In this document: one piece after another, positions 1 through 9,719 of the stretch
Layout: each line of letters opens with the position of its first letter
Position numbering within the stretch: position 1 is the first letter of the stretch
DNA from: Nocardia suismassiliense
Lineage (GTDB): Bacteria > Actinomycetota > Actinomycetes > Mycobacteriales > Mycobacteriaceae
DNA length: 64,000 nt
NCBI RefSeq assembly: GCF_900269665.1
Contig: NZ_LT985361.1
Location: 7,736,759 to 7,800,758, forward strand
Direction of reading: 5' to 3'
Translations under genes and position numbers: made by a program
Notes under the pieces: generated by a model
The model's input: only the letters and a program-made list of their open reading frames with translations
Told to the model about the DNA's origin: nothing
Database searches by the model: none

Positions 1-501
1 TTGGAGCAGCTGTTCGATCGCCGACTTGGGGAAGACCAGTTGATAGCCCTCGGTGTGGCTGCGGGCCTTTTTCAATTCGATGCCGAGCCGATCGAACTCG
101 GTCACGAGATCCACGACAGGCCGGTGCTTGCGAGCCAGGTTCTGCAGCGCGCTCACGCCGCTCTCGACGTCGTCGTCCGCTGCCGCCGGGGCGGGTTGCT
201 CGCCGGCGGGCGATCCGAGCGGGGCGGCATGGTACAGAGCCGCCGTCGCACTCCCGGGCGGCAATCCCAGCGCCTCGAGCGCTCGGTCGTATTTGGCCGC
301 CGTGGTGGAGCTGATGGTGTCGACTTGTCCGCTCTCGATGCGAGACTGGACATTCCGGGTGGGACCACCCAAATCGTGAATGCGCTGGTGGGTTATCAGC
401 TCATCGGGAAGATTGCGCTGCCGGAACGCCTTCAACTGCCGGCCGAACCGTTGCCCCTCCGACTCGACGCTATGACGCTTCGCGGTCTCTTCGGCGCCCA
501 T
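1..501 (-). CDS. Helix-turn-helix (XRE-like) regulator, C-terminus outside window
   Basis: The frame enters from the left edge without a stop and shows 167 residues. Residues about 18-85 look like an XRE-type DNA-binding region: a basic first helix (GRQLKAFRQRNLP), then a recognition segment around GGPTRNVQSRIESG (45-58). An Ala/Pro/Asp-rich linker follows, then a helical part whose end is missing. ATG at 501 is chosen; in-frame ATGs at 513, 540, 549 and 585 are possible, but the GTGCAC repeats at 538-571 then lie directly upstream, which suits autoregulation. It is divergent from the polyketide cluster and is therefore a candidate pathway regulator, perhaps the partner of the ImmA/IrrE-type peptidase at 14.5 kb. 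The fold is inferred from pattern only. Confidence 0.7.
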   Translation of the reverse strand, partial: MGAEETAKRHSVESEGQRFGRQLKAFRQRNLPDELITHQRIHDLGGPTRNVQSRIESGQVDTISSTTAAKYDRALEALGLPPGSATAALYHAAPLGSPAGEQPAPAAADDDVESGVSALQNLARKHRPVVDLVTEFDRLGIELKKARSHTEGYQLVFPKSAIEQLLQ

Positions 502-537
502 GGCGAACACCATACCATTTGCCTGTGCAGAGCTACC

Positions 538-788
538 CATCGTGCACATGCACACCGCTTCATCGTGCACACGCGCATCGCTCATCCTCGGCCGATTCGG
601 GCCGCGACTGCGCGTTAGACGTGCAAAGTGGCCGATGTCGAACTGGCGGACTACAGTCCGGAGGGCATTGCCTTCAACCAATGAAGCCATGCAATCTTCC
701 CTGCTCAAGCGGTGTTTCTTGGCAGAGAACCGACTGCGAAACGGTGCAGGTTGCCGAGCATCGTGCACAGTGATGCACACTGATGCGT
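538..788. promoter_or_regulatory. Three CATCGTGCACA repeats, putative operators
   Basis: CATCGTGCACA occurs exactly at 538-548, 561-571 and 759-769. The first and third copies extend into inverted repeats of GTGCA and TGCAC. A further GATGCACA/GATGCG stretch follows the third copy. They lie between the divergent regulator and the PKS gene, with the third copy just before a good -35 box. Binding by the regulator at 1-501 is inference. Confidence 0.5.
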
Positions 789-1215
789 TGACATGGACAC
801 TCCGGGTCGTTACGTTCGTCTACTAGCGCAGGTCTTGCTACCAGACGTGAGGTAGACATCGGTATGTGGACGTTCGGCACGATTGAGCAGACTCCCGGTG
901 TAACTACGTTTGCCTGCGCTGATCAGCCCGATCGCCCCGTTGCCCTTGCCTCGCCGTGGCCTCGGCGCTCGAACAACGCGAATCGACGATGGAAGTCTGC
1001 TTCTTCGTTCGGTATCGCGGCTTGCTGCTCGTATAAGCCTGTCGTGTCCGATCTTTCGAGCCATCGACAGCAGTTTCTCCTCCCGAGATTGATGAACGTT
1101 TCTCGAGGGGCATCGATTTCTACGACGTGCCGGGGACGGCTTCGTCCGTCAATGGCGGCAAATCGGCCATACCTTTTGGCGCATTGATGCATGGATAACG
1201 AACAAAGGTAACGCG
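586..1215. other. Long intergenic region ahead of the PKS gene
   Basis: About 630 bases with no convincing gene; short open frames on both strands have no start signal or recognisable motif. It holds the third GTGCAC repeat, a promoter-like sequence (788-816) and, at the right end, the PKS ribosome binding site AAAGG (1204-1208). Confidence 0.6.
788..816 (+). promoter_or_regulatory. Candidate sigma-70-type promoter for the PKS cluster
   Basis: TTGACA (788-793) and TACGTT (811-816) are separated by exactly 17 bp. The GTGCAC repeat at 759-769 lies 19 bp upstream of the -35 box. If used, it would give a 5' leader of about 390 nt before the PKS start; a closer promoter cannot be excluded. Confidence 0.45.
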
Positions 1216-4200
1216 ATGAGTTCTATTGAGAGTTCCACGATCGAGGACGTATCGACCGCAACCGAGGGCATTGCCGTGGTGGGGATCGGTTGCCGGTTCC
1301 CAGGACAAATCGCGAGTGCCGACGACTTTTGGCAACTCCTGCTCGACGAGCGGGATGCCATTCGCGATGTCCCGGCGGACCGGTGGACGAAGGAAGCCTT
1401 CTACGACCGCGATGCGGCCCGTCCGGGGCATCTTCGGACCCGTGCGGGCGGATACCTCGACGACATCACCGCGTTCGACGCGCACTTCTTCGGAATCACC
1501 CCACTCGAGGCGCAGCGGATCGATCCGCAGCAGCGCCTGTTTCTGGAGACGACCTGGGAAGCGCTGCAGGATGCCAATATCGTTCCGGAACGCCTCGCCG
1601 GCAGCAGGACTGCCGTCTACGCGGGAGTCTCCGGCCATGATTACGGGATCATTCAGCTCAATCCCGAGAATCGTTACCTGCTCGGCGGCCACACCATGGC
1701 CGGTATCACCAACTGTATTGTGGCCAACCGCGTCTCGTATCTGCTCGACCTGCGCGGCCCGAGCATGATCGTGGACACGGCCTGCTCGTCCTCCTTGGTC
1801 GCCATTCACCTTGCATGCCGGAGTATCCGCTCCGGCGAGGCGACGATGGCGATCGTCGGTGGCGTCGGCGCGAATATCTTGCCCGAGACCACCATTGCGT
1901 TCAGTCAGGGGACATTTCTGTCGCCCGACGGCCGGTCCAAGTCGTTCAGTCGGTCGGCCGATGGTTATGTGCGCAGCGAGGGGTCGGGCACGGTCATCCT
2001 GAAGCCGCTGTCGGCGGCCATTGCCGACGACGATCATATCTACGCGGTGATCCGCGGTAGCGCGACCAATTCGGATGGCCGCACGAATGGCATGACCGTG
2101 CCCGGCGAGGAATCTCAGACGCAGATGATCGCGGATGCCTGTCGTGATGCGGGTATCGCTCCGTCCGACATCGGTTATGTCGAAGCGCATGGCACGGGAA
2201 CGCCGGTCGGTGACCCGATCGAGGCGCGCGCACTCGGAAAAGCGCTGTCGGCCGGGCGTAACGGGAACGGGCCGTGCATCGTCGGCGCGGTGAAGTCGAA
2301 TTTAGGGCACCTCGAGCCTGCGGCCGGAATCGCCGGAATGATCAAGGCGTGCCTGATTGTCAGCAAAGGTGAGATCCCCGCGAACATTCACGCGGCGGAG
2401 CCGAACCCGGCGATCCCGTTCGACGAGTTGGGCCTGCGGCTTGCTACCGCCCGTCAACCGTGGCCAGCGGGTAGGCCGCGCCTGGCGGGTGTGAATTCGT
2501 TCGGGTTCGGCGGATCCAACGCCCATGTGATCCTCGAGGGTCCGCCGGAACGGGCGCCGAAGCCGGACAAGGTAACCGAGCGTGCGGCGCACGAGCCGGT
2601 GCTGTTCAGTCTCAGCGCCAAGTCGAAGGACGCGCTGCGCGCGTACGCCGACAGTTACGCGGACTTCCTCGACGACCCCGCGACAGCTGCGGCGCTGCCC
2701 GCCATCGCGTCCACGCAGGCACAGACACGTTCGCATTATGACCATCGCCTTGCCATGGTGTGCTCGTCCGTGGACGAGCTACGCACTGCCCTGCACGACG
2801 TGGCGGCGGGCTCGTCGCCCGAGTCGGTGCGCAGCGGTGTCAAAGGGCACGCCGCTTCGAGTGTGACCTTTGTGTTCTCGGGTCAAGGCCCGCAGTGGTG
2901 GGGCATGGCGCGCGAGCTGCTCGCCACCAACGAGGTGTTCCGCGCGACCGTCGAGCGCATCGACGCCGAGCTGAGCAAGCACGCCGACTGGAGCGTCATC
3001 GAGGAGCTCGGCCGCGACGAGGCCGACAGCCGCATCGGCGAAACCTTCATCGCCCAGCCCGCCGTCTTCGCCGTGCAGCTCGGCCTGGCGGCCGTGTGGC
3101 AGAGCTGGGGCATCGTCCCCGCGGCCGTCGTCGGCCACAGCATCGGTGAAGTCGCCGCCGCCTGCGTGTCGGGGGCGTTGTCGTTCGAGGACGCGGTACG
3201 GGTCATCTTCCATCGAAGCCGGGTGCAGCAGAAAGCATCCGGAAAAGGGAAGATGCTCGCGGTGGGTCTGCCACGAGACGCGGCGGAGGACCGAATCGCC
3301 GCGTATCGCGGGCGGGTGGCCGTCGCGGCGTTGAACGGCCCGGAGTCGACCGCCCTCGCCGGCGACCCCGACGCGCTCGAAGAAATCGAGCGTGAGCTCA
3401 ATAACGACAAGATCTTCTGCCGCATGCTCCAGGTCAGTGTGGCGTTCCACAGCCACCACATGGATCCGCTGCAGGACGAGCTGATCTCCTCGCTCGCCGG
3501 GCTGGAGTCCGGCCCGGCGACGATTCCGATGTACTCGACGGTCACCGGAGCCATCGCCCCCACCAGCGCCCTTGATGCCGAGTACTGGTGGCACAACGTG
3601 CGCGAACCCGTGCAATTCGCGCCGACCATCGATCGCCTCATCGAGGACGGGCACCTGACGTTCGTCGAATTGGGCCCGCACCCCATTCACGCGACCGCCA
3701 TTGCGGAGCTGCTCGACAAGCGGCAAGTCAAAGGAACCGTCGTCGGGTCACTGAATCGCAAGCACAGCGATTGCGTCACCCTGTTGAACTCGCTTGCTTC
3801 GCTGTATGTGGCAGGTTTCGACCCGGATTGGGACACCCTGTTCGACGGTGTCTCCGAACGTGTGCCGGTGCCCTTCTACCCGTGGCAGCGCGAAAGTTAT
3901 TGGCTGGAAGAGGCAACGTCACGCGGCAACCGATTCCCGTCGCTGGGGCATCCGCTCGTCGGGGACGGGAGCCGCGTCGCAGTCGCCGACGAGCCGGGCA
4001 AACACGTATGGGAACTGAAGCTCGACCCGGTCCGATTCCCGTGGCTCGACGATCACCGGGTCCAAGGGCCCATCGTCTTTCCCGCGGCGGGACACCTGGA
4101 CATGGTGATCGGCTGCGCGGAAGATGCGTTCGGTGCGGGCTCGTACTCGCTCGAGAATGTCGAGTTCCGGCGTGCCCTCTTCGTTTTCGACAACCGCCCG

Positions 4201-7200
4201 GCCTCCTTGGTCCAAGTGGTGCTGACCTCGGCGCTGCAGTTTTCCGTGTACAGCCGTCAGGACGGCGACAAGGACTGGAGTTTGCATTCGCTGGGGACCC
4301 TGCGCCGCGATGCTCCCGCCGCCGCGCTCCCCAAACCGCTCGCGGAACTCCAGGCCGAATGCACCGCTGAGGTCGATCCCACGAGTTTCTACGCCGACCT
4401 GCAACACAATGGCCTGTCCTTGGGCGCGACGTTCAAGGCGGCCATCAAGTTCACGCACGCCCCCGGCCAATCTCTGGCGCAGCTCGAGACGCCGTCGGCG
4501 GCCGCGGACGAGGCGCCGCGCCATGCGTTCCATCCCGGACTGCTCGACTCGTGCATCACCTCGCTCGCCATGGTCTACGACGACGTCCTGCCGAGTAATC
4601 GTCCCGACGGCGAAGCCAAAACGCTCTTCCTTCCGGTCGAGGTCAAACGGTTCAGCTATTACCGGAAGCCCAGCGGTACCGTGTACTGCTACGGAAACGC
4701 ACGCCTGCACGGGGACCCGATGTATCGCGAGGGCGATTTCTTCATCGTCGCCGACGACGGAACGATCGTGGCCGAGTTCGAAGGCATGCGGCTCAAGTCC
4801 ATCACCCAAAGTACCGATGCGGGCGACGACCTCCTGCAGTCGTTCTACGACTTCCGTTGGCACCCGGCACCGGTACCCGCGAAGACCCGCATCCCAGCCG
4901 ATTTCCTGCCCTCGGAAGAAGACTTGCACGTAGCCGTCGATCCGTTGATCGCCGAGCTGCGGGACTGGTCGGTCAACAACCACTACCACGCGGTGACGGA
5001 AGTGGATATGGATCGGCTGTGCATCGATTATGTGACCGAGGCCTTTTACCAGCTGGGTATGAACTTCTCGATCGACCGGCGCTTCACCCTGGACGAGGTC
5101 GCGCGGGAGCTCGGGGTGCACGAGAAACATCGGCGGTACCTCGGTCGCGTACTCGAACTGCTGTCGCTGCAGGGGATCATCGAAGACGACGCCGGAACGT
5201 GGCGGGTGCTGATCACGCCTGCCAGGGTCGATCCCGGACGGATACTTGCCCGGCTGCGCGCGGAGCATCCGGAATGCGCGAGCGAGTTCGCGGTGCTGGA
5301 GCGCTGTGGCACGAAGCTGGCCGCCGTCCTTCGCGACGAGGTCAATCCGGTCGAACTCATCTTCCCGGAGGACGAGTTCGAATCGGTCGCCGATCTCTAC
5401 GGGACCTCGTTCTCGTTCGAGAAGACCAATCGCATCGTCCGCCGCATCGTCGCGGAGTTGCTGCGGGCGCTGCCGAGTGACCGACCGGTGCGCGTGCTCG
5501 AGATCGGTGCAGGCACGGGCGGCACGACCGGTCATGTGCTCGCTGAACTGCCTGCCGAGCGTGCGGAATACGTGTACTCGGATATCTCGGAGCTGTTCCT
5601 CGCCAAGGCGCGCCAGCGGTTCGCCGACAGCGATTTCATGGACTATCGAATCCTCGACATCGAGTCCGACATCGAGGCGCAGGGCTTCGATCCGCACTAC
5701 TTCGACCTCGTCGTGGCGTCGAATGTGCTGCACGCCACCGCGAGTCTGCGGGTCACCCTCGACAACGTCAAACGTCTGCTGACGTCGCAGGGGCAGCTCC
5801 TGATCGTCGAGGGAGCGGTGTCGCCGCACTGGGTCGACCTGACCTTCGGGATGACCGAAGGGTGGTGGAGGTTCGCCGATTACGACCTGCGGCCGGACTA
5901 CCCGCTGCTGTCCGATGCGGCGTGGCGCGACTTCCTGCCGACCGCTGGCTTCGAGCACGTCCAGGTCTTCTCCGAGCGAGCCACTGCGGAACAGTCCGGC
6001 AACTCGGTGATTCTGGCGCGCGGGCAGGCGCTGGACCTCGAGCCGTATCAGCCGCGCGTCGAGCCGGGTGCCTGGGTCGTCCTCGCGGACGCGGACGGTA
6101 TCGCCGAACGCTATCTCACCATGCTCGGGGAGGCAGGCGCCGCGAGTGTCGTCGTCACCCGCGGCGCGGCCTTCGAGCAGGTCGACGCGCGCAGTTTCCG
6201 GGTGCACCCGACGAACAGCGCGGACATGCAGCGCGTATTGGAGCAGGTGCGCGAACACACCGGAGGTGTGGCCGGCGTGCTGCATCTGTGGAACCTGGAT
6301 TTCGCGGGGTCGGATCTCACCACCGAACTGTTGCCCGAGCTGGAACTGCATGGCGCCTACAGCGTGATCGCGCTGGCGCAGGCGGTTCAGCAGCTGGAGT
6401 GGACCAAGGCGCCGCGGTTCTGGGTGGCGACCGCAGGGGCACAGATCATCGAGGAGAGCGACCGCGTCGCGCCCGCACAGCTGCCGAGCTGGGGAATTCT
6501 CCGGGTGCTGTTGAACGAGCAGGTCACCCTGCCCGCGAAGATCATCGACTTCGACCCGGCGACGCCGGACGCCGGTCATCGCGCGGCTCAGCTCTTCGAT
6601 GAGCTACTTCATGTACAGGCCGCGGACGAGGAGGTCGCCTTCCGCGCGGACAAGCGCTTCATCGACCGCCTCGAGCACGTCTCGCTCGCCGAGTTCGAGG
6701 CGTCGGTGGCGACGCTCGCCCGCGTGTCGGACGAGACCCCCTTTGCGCTGGCCGCTCCCGCCGAACCCGGGGTCGAGCAGCTTCGGTTCGAAAAGCAGGC
6801 CGCGCCGGTCCTCGGTCCGGGCGACGTCGCCATTCGGCCGCTCGCCACCGGCCTGAACTTCCGGGACGTCATGCTGTCGCTCGGGGTGCTGTCGGAGGGC
6901 GCGACCTTCGGTGGGTTCTACGAGAACAACCTCGGTGTCGAATGCGCCGGAGTCGTCACGCAGGTGGGATCCGAGGTCGAGGGCATTGCCCCGGGGGATC
7001 GTGTGGTCGCCTTTGCTCGCGGGTGCTTCGGCTCGATGGTGGTCGCCGATGCCCGACGGGTCTTCACGGCACCGGCGGACCTCTCGGCCGCCGATGCCGC
7101 GACGCTGCCGATGGCCTACCTGACCGCCTGGTACGGCATGGTGGAAGTGGGCAGGCTGCGCCGCGGCGAGCGGGTTCTCATCCACGCCGCCGCCGGCGGA

Positions 7201-9684
7201 GTCGGGCTCGCCGCGGTGCACATCGCACACCTGCTCGGCGCCACGGTCATCGCCACCGCCGGTAGCGAGGAGAAGCGCGAATACCTTCGAACGCTGGGTG
7301 TCGAGGACGTTTTCGACTCCCGTTCGCTGGCGTTCGCCGACGCGATTCGACAGCGCTACGACGGGGTCGATCTCGTGCTGAATTCCCTTCAGGGCGAGAC
7401 CATTCCGAAGAGCCTCGAGCTGCTCCGCCCCCGCGGGCGATTCGTGGAAATCGGCAAGAAGGACATCTACGACAACTACAAACTGGGTCTGAAGCCGTTC
7501 GGCAACAACCTCATCTACGCGGCGATCGACATCGACCGCCTGCTGCTGGAAGATCCGGCGCTGTGCCGCGAGTCCATGACGAAGGTGCTCGACGGTGTCG
7601 CGGCGGGCACGCTGCCCGCGCTCCCCCACACGGACTTCGGCGCCGACGACGTGGTCTCCGCGTTCCGATACATGGCGGGCGCCAAGCAGATCGGCAAGGT
7701 CGTTGTCGAGTTCGAGCCGGAGACGGAGCTTCTCGTCTATCCGGCCGCGAGCGCGGACCAGGCGTTCGTTGCCGATGGCACCTACCTGGTCACGGGCGGA
7801 TACACGGGATTCGGTCTGTGGACCGCCCAATGGCTGGTCGACAAGGGCGCCCGCACCGTGGTGCTGGTCGGCCGCCGGGCCCAAGTCGATGCCGAGAACG
7901 AGTCGGTGATCGCGGCGATGCGGGAGTCCGGCGCAGAGGTGGTGCTCGAACGGGCCGACGTGTCGAGCGAGGCCGAGGTCGTCGGCCTGCTGGAGCGGCT
8001 GGCGGAACTGCCGCCGCTGCGGGGCGTCTTCCACGCCGCGATGGTGCTCGACGACGTGGCGCTGACCCAGATGACGGAGGAGCAGTTCCTTCGCGCCGTG
8101 CGGCCGAAGATCGACGGCGCGTGGCATCTGCACAACCACACGCGCGCGCTGGACCTGGACGCCTTCGTCATGTACTCGTCGATGAGCTGGTACATCGGCA
8201 CGCCTGGTCAAGCCAACTACGCAGCGGCGAACGGATTCCTCGAAGCGCTTGCCGCACACCGCCGCGACCTCGGACTGCCTGCCTTGACGATCAACTGGGG
8301 CGCCATCGGGGAGGTCGGGTTCATTGTGCGCAACAAGCTCGACACGCTCGCGCGGATGGGCTGGAAGGCGATCTCACCGGACACAGCGTGCGGCTTCGTC
8401 GGGCGGTGCCTGGCGCAAGGTGTCAGCCGCGCAAGCGTATTCGGCGTGGACTTCGTGATGATGAGTCAGGTGATGCCGTCGTTCCGCAGCTCGCTACGGC
8501 TCGCCCATCTCGCGGTCGACGGCGCATCGGGCTCGGCCAGCACGTTCGGTGCCGAGAGCCTGCGCGCCGAGCTCGTCGAGCTTGCGCCGGATGAGCGCGA
8601 AGCGCGGCTGGTCACGGCACTGTCCGAGCAGGTCTCGCGGATCTTCGACATGCCGGTCGATCGCCTGGCCCATGACGTTTCCCTGACCGACCTCGGCATG
8701 GACTCGCTCATGGCAGGCCAGATCCGCAACGTGCTGGCCAAGCAACTCGACATCGACTTCCCGACCATGGGCCTGATGCGCGGGCCCACCCTGGTCGAGC
8801 TCGCCACCGATGTCCTCGCCCACGTCTTCGACACCGGGTCCGTGGCGCTGCCCGCATCCGGGGCGGAACCCGCGGGCCCGGAGCGCTGGATCCGCGCGAC
8901 GAAGGGCCGATCCGACACGGCGACGCTGCGGGTATTCACGCTGCCCTTCGTCGGCGGCAGCGCCTCGGCCTTCACCTCGTGGGCGAACAGCCTGCCCGAC
9001 ACGGTCGACGTGGTGGCAATCCAGTACCCGGGCCGGGACAACCGCATCGACGAGGTGCCGATCGACTCGATGCCCGCCTTCATCGCGGAGCTGGCCGATG
9101 CCATGCTGCCGTACCTCGACCGATCCTTCGTCATCTATGGGCACAGCATGGGCGGACTGATCGCCTACGAGCTCACCAAGTACCTCGAGCAGCAGTTCGC
9201 CGAGGTACCGATGAAACTCATCATCGGCGGCTGGCCCTCGCCCGAGCTGGTGGAGGGTTACGTGCGGAACCTGAAACACCTCCGCGACGGCTTCGACCTG
9301 GACCGCGAATCGGACAGCCGGATACTCGAAGTGTTGCGAGACAACGGCCTGTTCGCCGAACACTTCGACGACGAATCGGCAGTCAAGCCGCTGATACCGG
9401 CGGTACGGGCGGACCTCAAGATGCTCGGCAACTATCGCTTCGACAACGGTGTCACGTTGCGTGCTCCGATCACGGTCCTGCGCGGTGCCGAGGACCCGCT
9501 GTTCGAGCCGGCCCAGCTGCGCGGCTGGGAGCAGCTGACGATCGGCGGCTTCTCGCTCACCACTGTTCCCGGTGGCCACCTGTTCATCCAGAACGCGAGC
9601 GCGCAAGTGATGGAAACGATCGCCGAGGAGCTGTCGGCCGAGAACGCCTTCCCGAGTTTCACCGGTCTCGTGGTCACCGACTAG
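1216..9684 (+). CDS. Highly reducing type I polyketide synthase with C-methyltransferase and thioesterase
   Basis: A single-module, 2822-residue cytoplasmic megasynthase. Domains by motif: KS about 17-440 (Cys190 in DTACSSS, His325 in EAHGTGT, His365 in NLGHLEP); AT 550-860 (Ser642 in GHSIGE; VAFH at 742-745, near the HAFH signature of malonyl-CoA ATs); DH 915-1190 (His947, Asp1111); C-methyltransferase about 1280-1610 (ExGxGxG at 1429); structural KR-like linker to 1840; ER 1850-2160 (GGVG at 1994); KR 2185-2400 (Ser2322, Tyr2335; nucleotide motif GGYTGFG instead of the usual GGTGxLG); ACP (Ser2497); TE 2560-2810 (Ser2644, Asp2760, His2788) resembling stand-alone type II thioesterases. A full reductive set plus cMT predicts a saturated alpha-methyl-branched chain, probably made iteratively. 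Residue 363 is encoded by the rare TTA codon. The AAAGG ribosome site 7 nt before ATG supports the start. Confidence 0.93.
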   Translation: MSSIESSTIEDVSTATEGIAVVGIGCRFPGQIASADDFWQLLLDERDAIRDVPADRWTKEAFYDRDAARPGHLRTRAGGYLDDITAFDAHFFGITPLEAQRIDPQQRLFLETTWEALQDANIVPERLAGSRTAVYAGVSGHDYGIIQLNPENRYLLGGHTMAGITNCIVANRVSYLLDLRGPSMIVDTACSSSLVAIHLACRSIRSGEATMAIVGGVGANILPETTIAFSQGTFLSPDGRSKSFSRSADGYVRSEGSGTVILKPLSAAIADDDHIYAVIRGSATNSDGRTNGMTVPGEESQTQMIADACRDAGIAPSDIGYVEAHGTGTPVGDPIEARALGKALSAGRNGNGPCIVGAVKSNLGHLEPAAGIAGMIKACLIVSKGEIPANIHAAEPNPAIPFDELGLRLATARQPWPAGRPRLAGVNSFGFGGSNAHVILEGPPERAPKPDKVTERAAHEPVLFSLSAKSKDALRAYADSYADFLDDPATAAALPAIASTQAQTRSHYDHRLAMVCSSVDELRTALHDVAAGSSPESVRSGVKGHAASSVTFVFSGQGPQWWGMARELLATNEVFRATVERIDAELSKHADWSVIEELGRDEADSRIGETFIAQPAVFAVQLGLAAVWQSWGIVPAAVVGHSIGEVAAACVSGALSFEDAVRVIFHRSRVQQKASGKGKMLAVGLPRDAAEDRIAAYRGRVAVAALNGPESTALAGDPDALEEIERELNNDKIFCRMLQVSVAFHSHHMDPLQDELISSLAGLESGPATIPMYSTVTGAIAPTSALDAEYWWHNVREPVQFAPTIDRLIEDGHLTFVELGPHPIHATAIAELLDKRQVKGTVVGSLNRKHSDCVTLLNSLASLYVAGFDPDWDTLFDGVSERVPVPFYPWQRESYWLEEATSRGNRFPSLGHPLVGDGSRVAVADEPGKHVWELKLDPVRFPWLDDHRVQGPIVFPAAGHLDMVIGCAEDAFGAGSYSLENVEFRRALFVFDNRPASLVQVVLTSALQFSVYSRQDGDKDWSLHSLGTLRRDAPAAALPKPLAELQAECTAEVDPTSFYADLQHNGLSLGATFKAAIKFTHAPGQSLAQLETPSAAADEAPRHAFHPGLLDSCITSLAMVYDDVLPSNRPDGEAKTLFLPVEVKRFSYYRKPSGTVYCYGNARLHGDPMYREGDFFIVADDGTIVAEFEGMRLKSITQSTDAGDDLLQSFYDFRWHPAPVPAKTRIPADFLPSEEDLHVAVDPLIAELRDWSVNNHYHAVTEVDMDRLCIDYVTEAFYQLGMNFSIDRRFTLDEVARELGVHEKHRRYLGRVLELLSLQGIIEDDAGTWRVLITPARVDPGRILARLRAEHPECASEFAVLERCGTKLAAVLRDEVNPVELIFPEDEFESVADLYGTSFSFEKTNRIVRRIVAELLRALPSDRPVRVLEIGAGTGGTTGHVLAELPAERAEYVYSDISELFLAKARQRFADSDFMDYRILDIESDIEAQGFDPHYFDLVVASNVLHATASLRVTLDNVKRLLTSQGQLLIVEGAVSPHWVDLTFGMTEGWWRFADYDLRPDYPLLSDAAWRDFLPTAGFEHVQVFSERATAEQSGNSVILARGQALDLEPYQPRVEPGAWVVLADADGIAERYLTMLGEAGAASVVVTRGAAFEQVDARSFRVHPTNSADMQRVLEQVREHTGGVAGVLHLWNLDFAGSDLTTELLPELELHGAYSVIALAQAVQQLEWTKAPRFWVATAGAQIIEESDRVAPAQLPSWGILRVLLNEQVTLPAKIIDFDPATPDAGHRAAQLFDELLHVQAADEEVAFRADKRFIDRLEHVSLAEFEASVATLARVSDETPFALAAPAEPGVEQLRFEKQAAPVLGPGDVAIRPLATGLNFRDVMLSLGVLSEGATFGGFYENNLGVECAGVVTQVGSEVEGIAPGDRVVAFARGCFGSMVVADARRVFTAPADLSAADAATLPMAYLTAWYGMVEVGRLRRGERVLIHAAAGGVGLAAVHIAHLLGATVIATAGSEEKREYLRTLGVEDVFDSRSLAFADAIRQRYDGVDLVLNSLQGETIPKSLELLRPRGRFVEIGKKDIYDNYKLGLKPFGNNLIYAAIDIDRLLLEDPALCRESMTKVLDGVAAGTLPALPHTDFGADDVVSAFRYMAGAKQIGKVVVEFEPETELLVYPAASADQAFVADGTYLVTGGYTGFGLWTAQWLVDKGARTVVLVGRRAQVDAENESVIAAMRESGAEVVLERADVSSEAEVVGLLERLAELPPLRGVFHAAMVLDDVALTQMTEEQFLRAVRPKIDGAWHLHNHTRALDLDAFVMYSSMSWYIGTPGQANYAAANGFLEALAAHRRDLGLPALTINWGAIGEVGFIVRNKLDTLARMGWKAISPDTACGFVGRCLAQGVSRASVFGVDFVMMSQVMPSFRSSLRLAHLAVDGASGSASTFGAESLRAELVELAPDEREARLVTALSEQVSRIFDMPVDRLAHDVSLTDLGMDSLMAGQIRNVLAKQLDIDFPTMGLMRGPTLVELATDVLAHVFDTGSVALPASGAEPAGPERWIRATKGRSDTATLRVFTLPFVGGSASAFTSWANSLPDTVDVVAIQYPGRDNRIDEVPIDSMPAFIAELADAMLPYLDRSFVIYGHSMGGLIAYELTKYLEQQFAEVPMKLIIGGWPSPELVEGYVRNLKHLRDGFDLDRESDSRILEVLRDNGLFAEHFDDESAVKPLIPAVRADLKMLGNYRFDNGVTLRAPITVLRGAEDPLFEPAQLRGWEQLTIGGFSLTTVPGGHLFIQNASAQVMETIAEELSAENAFPSFTGLVVTD

Positions 9685-9719
9685 CTCCAACGGGGATGAA
9701 CAGCATGAACGGAAGAATC

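Noticed and set aside
3919..6579. 886-codon minus-strand frame inside the PKS
   Set aside because: Runs across several PKS domains in antisense and is Arg/Glu/Gln-rich with no domain.
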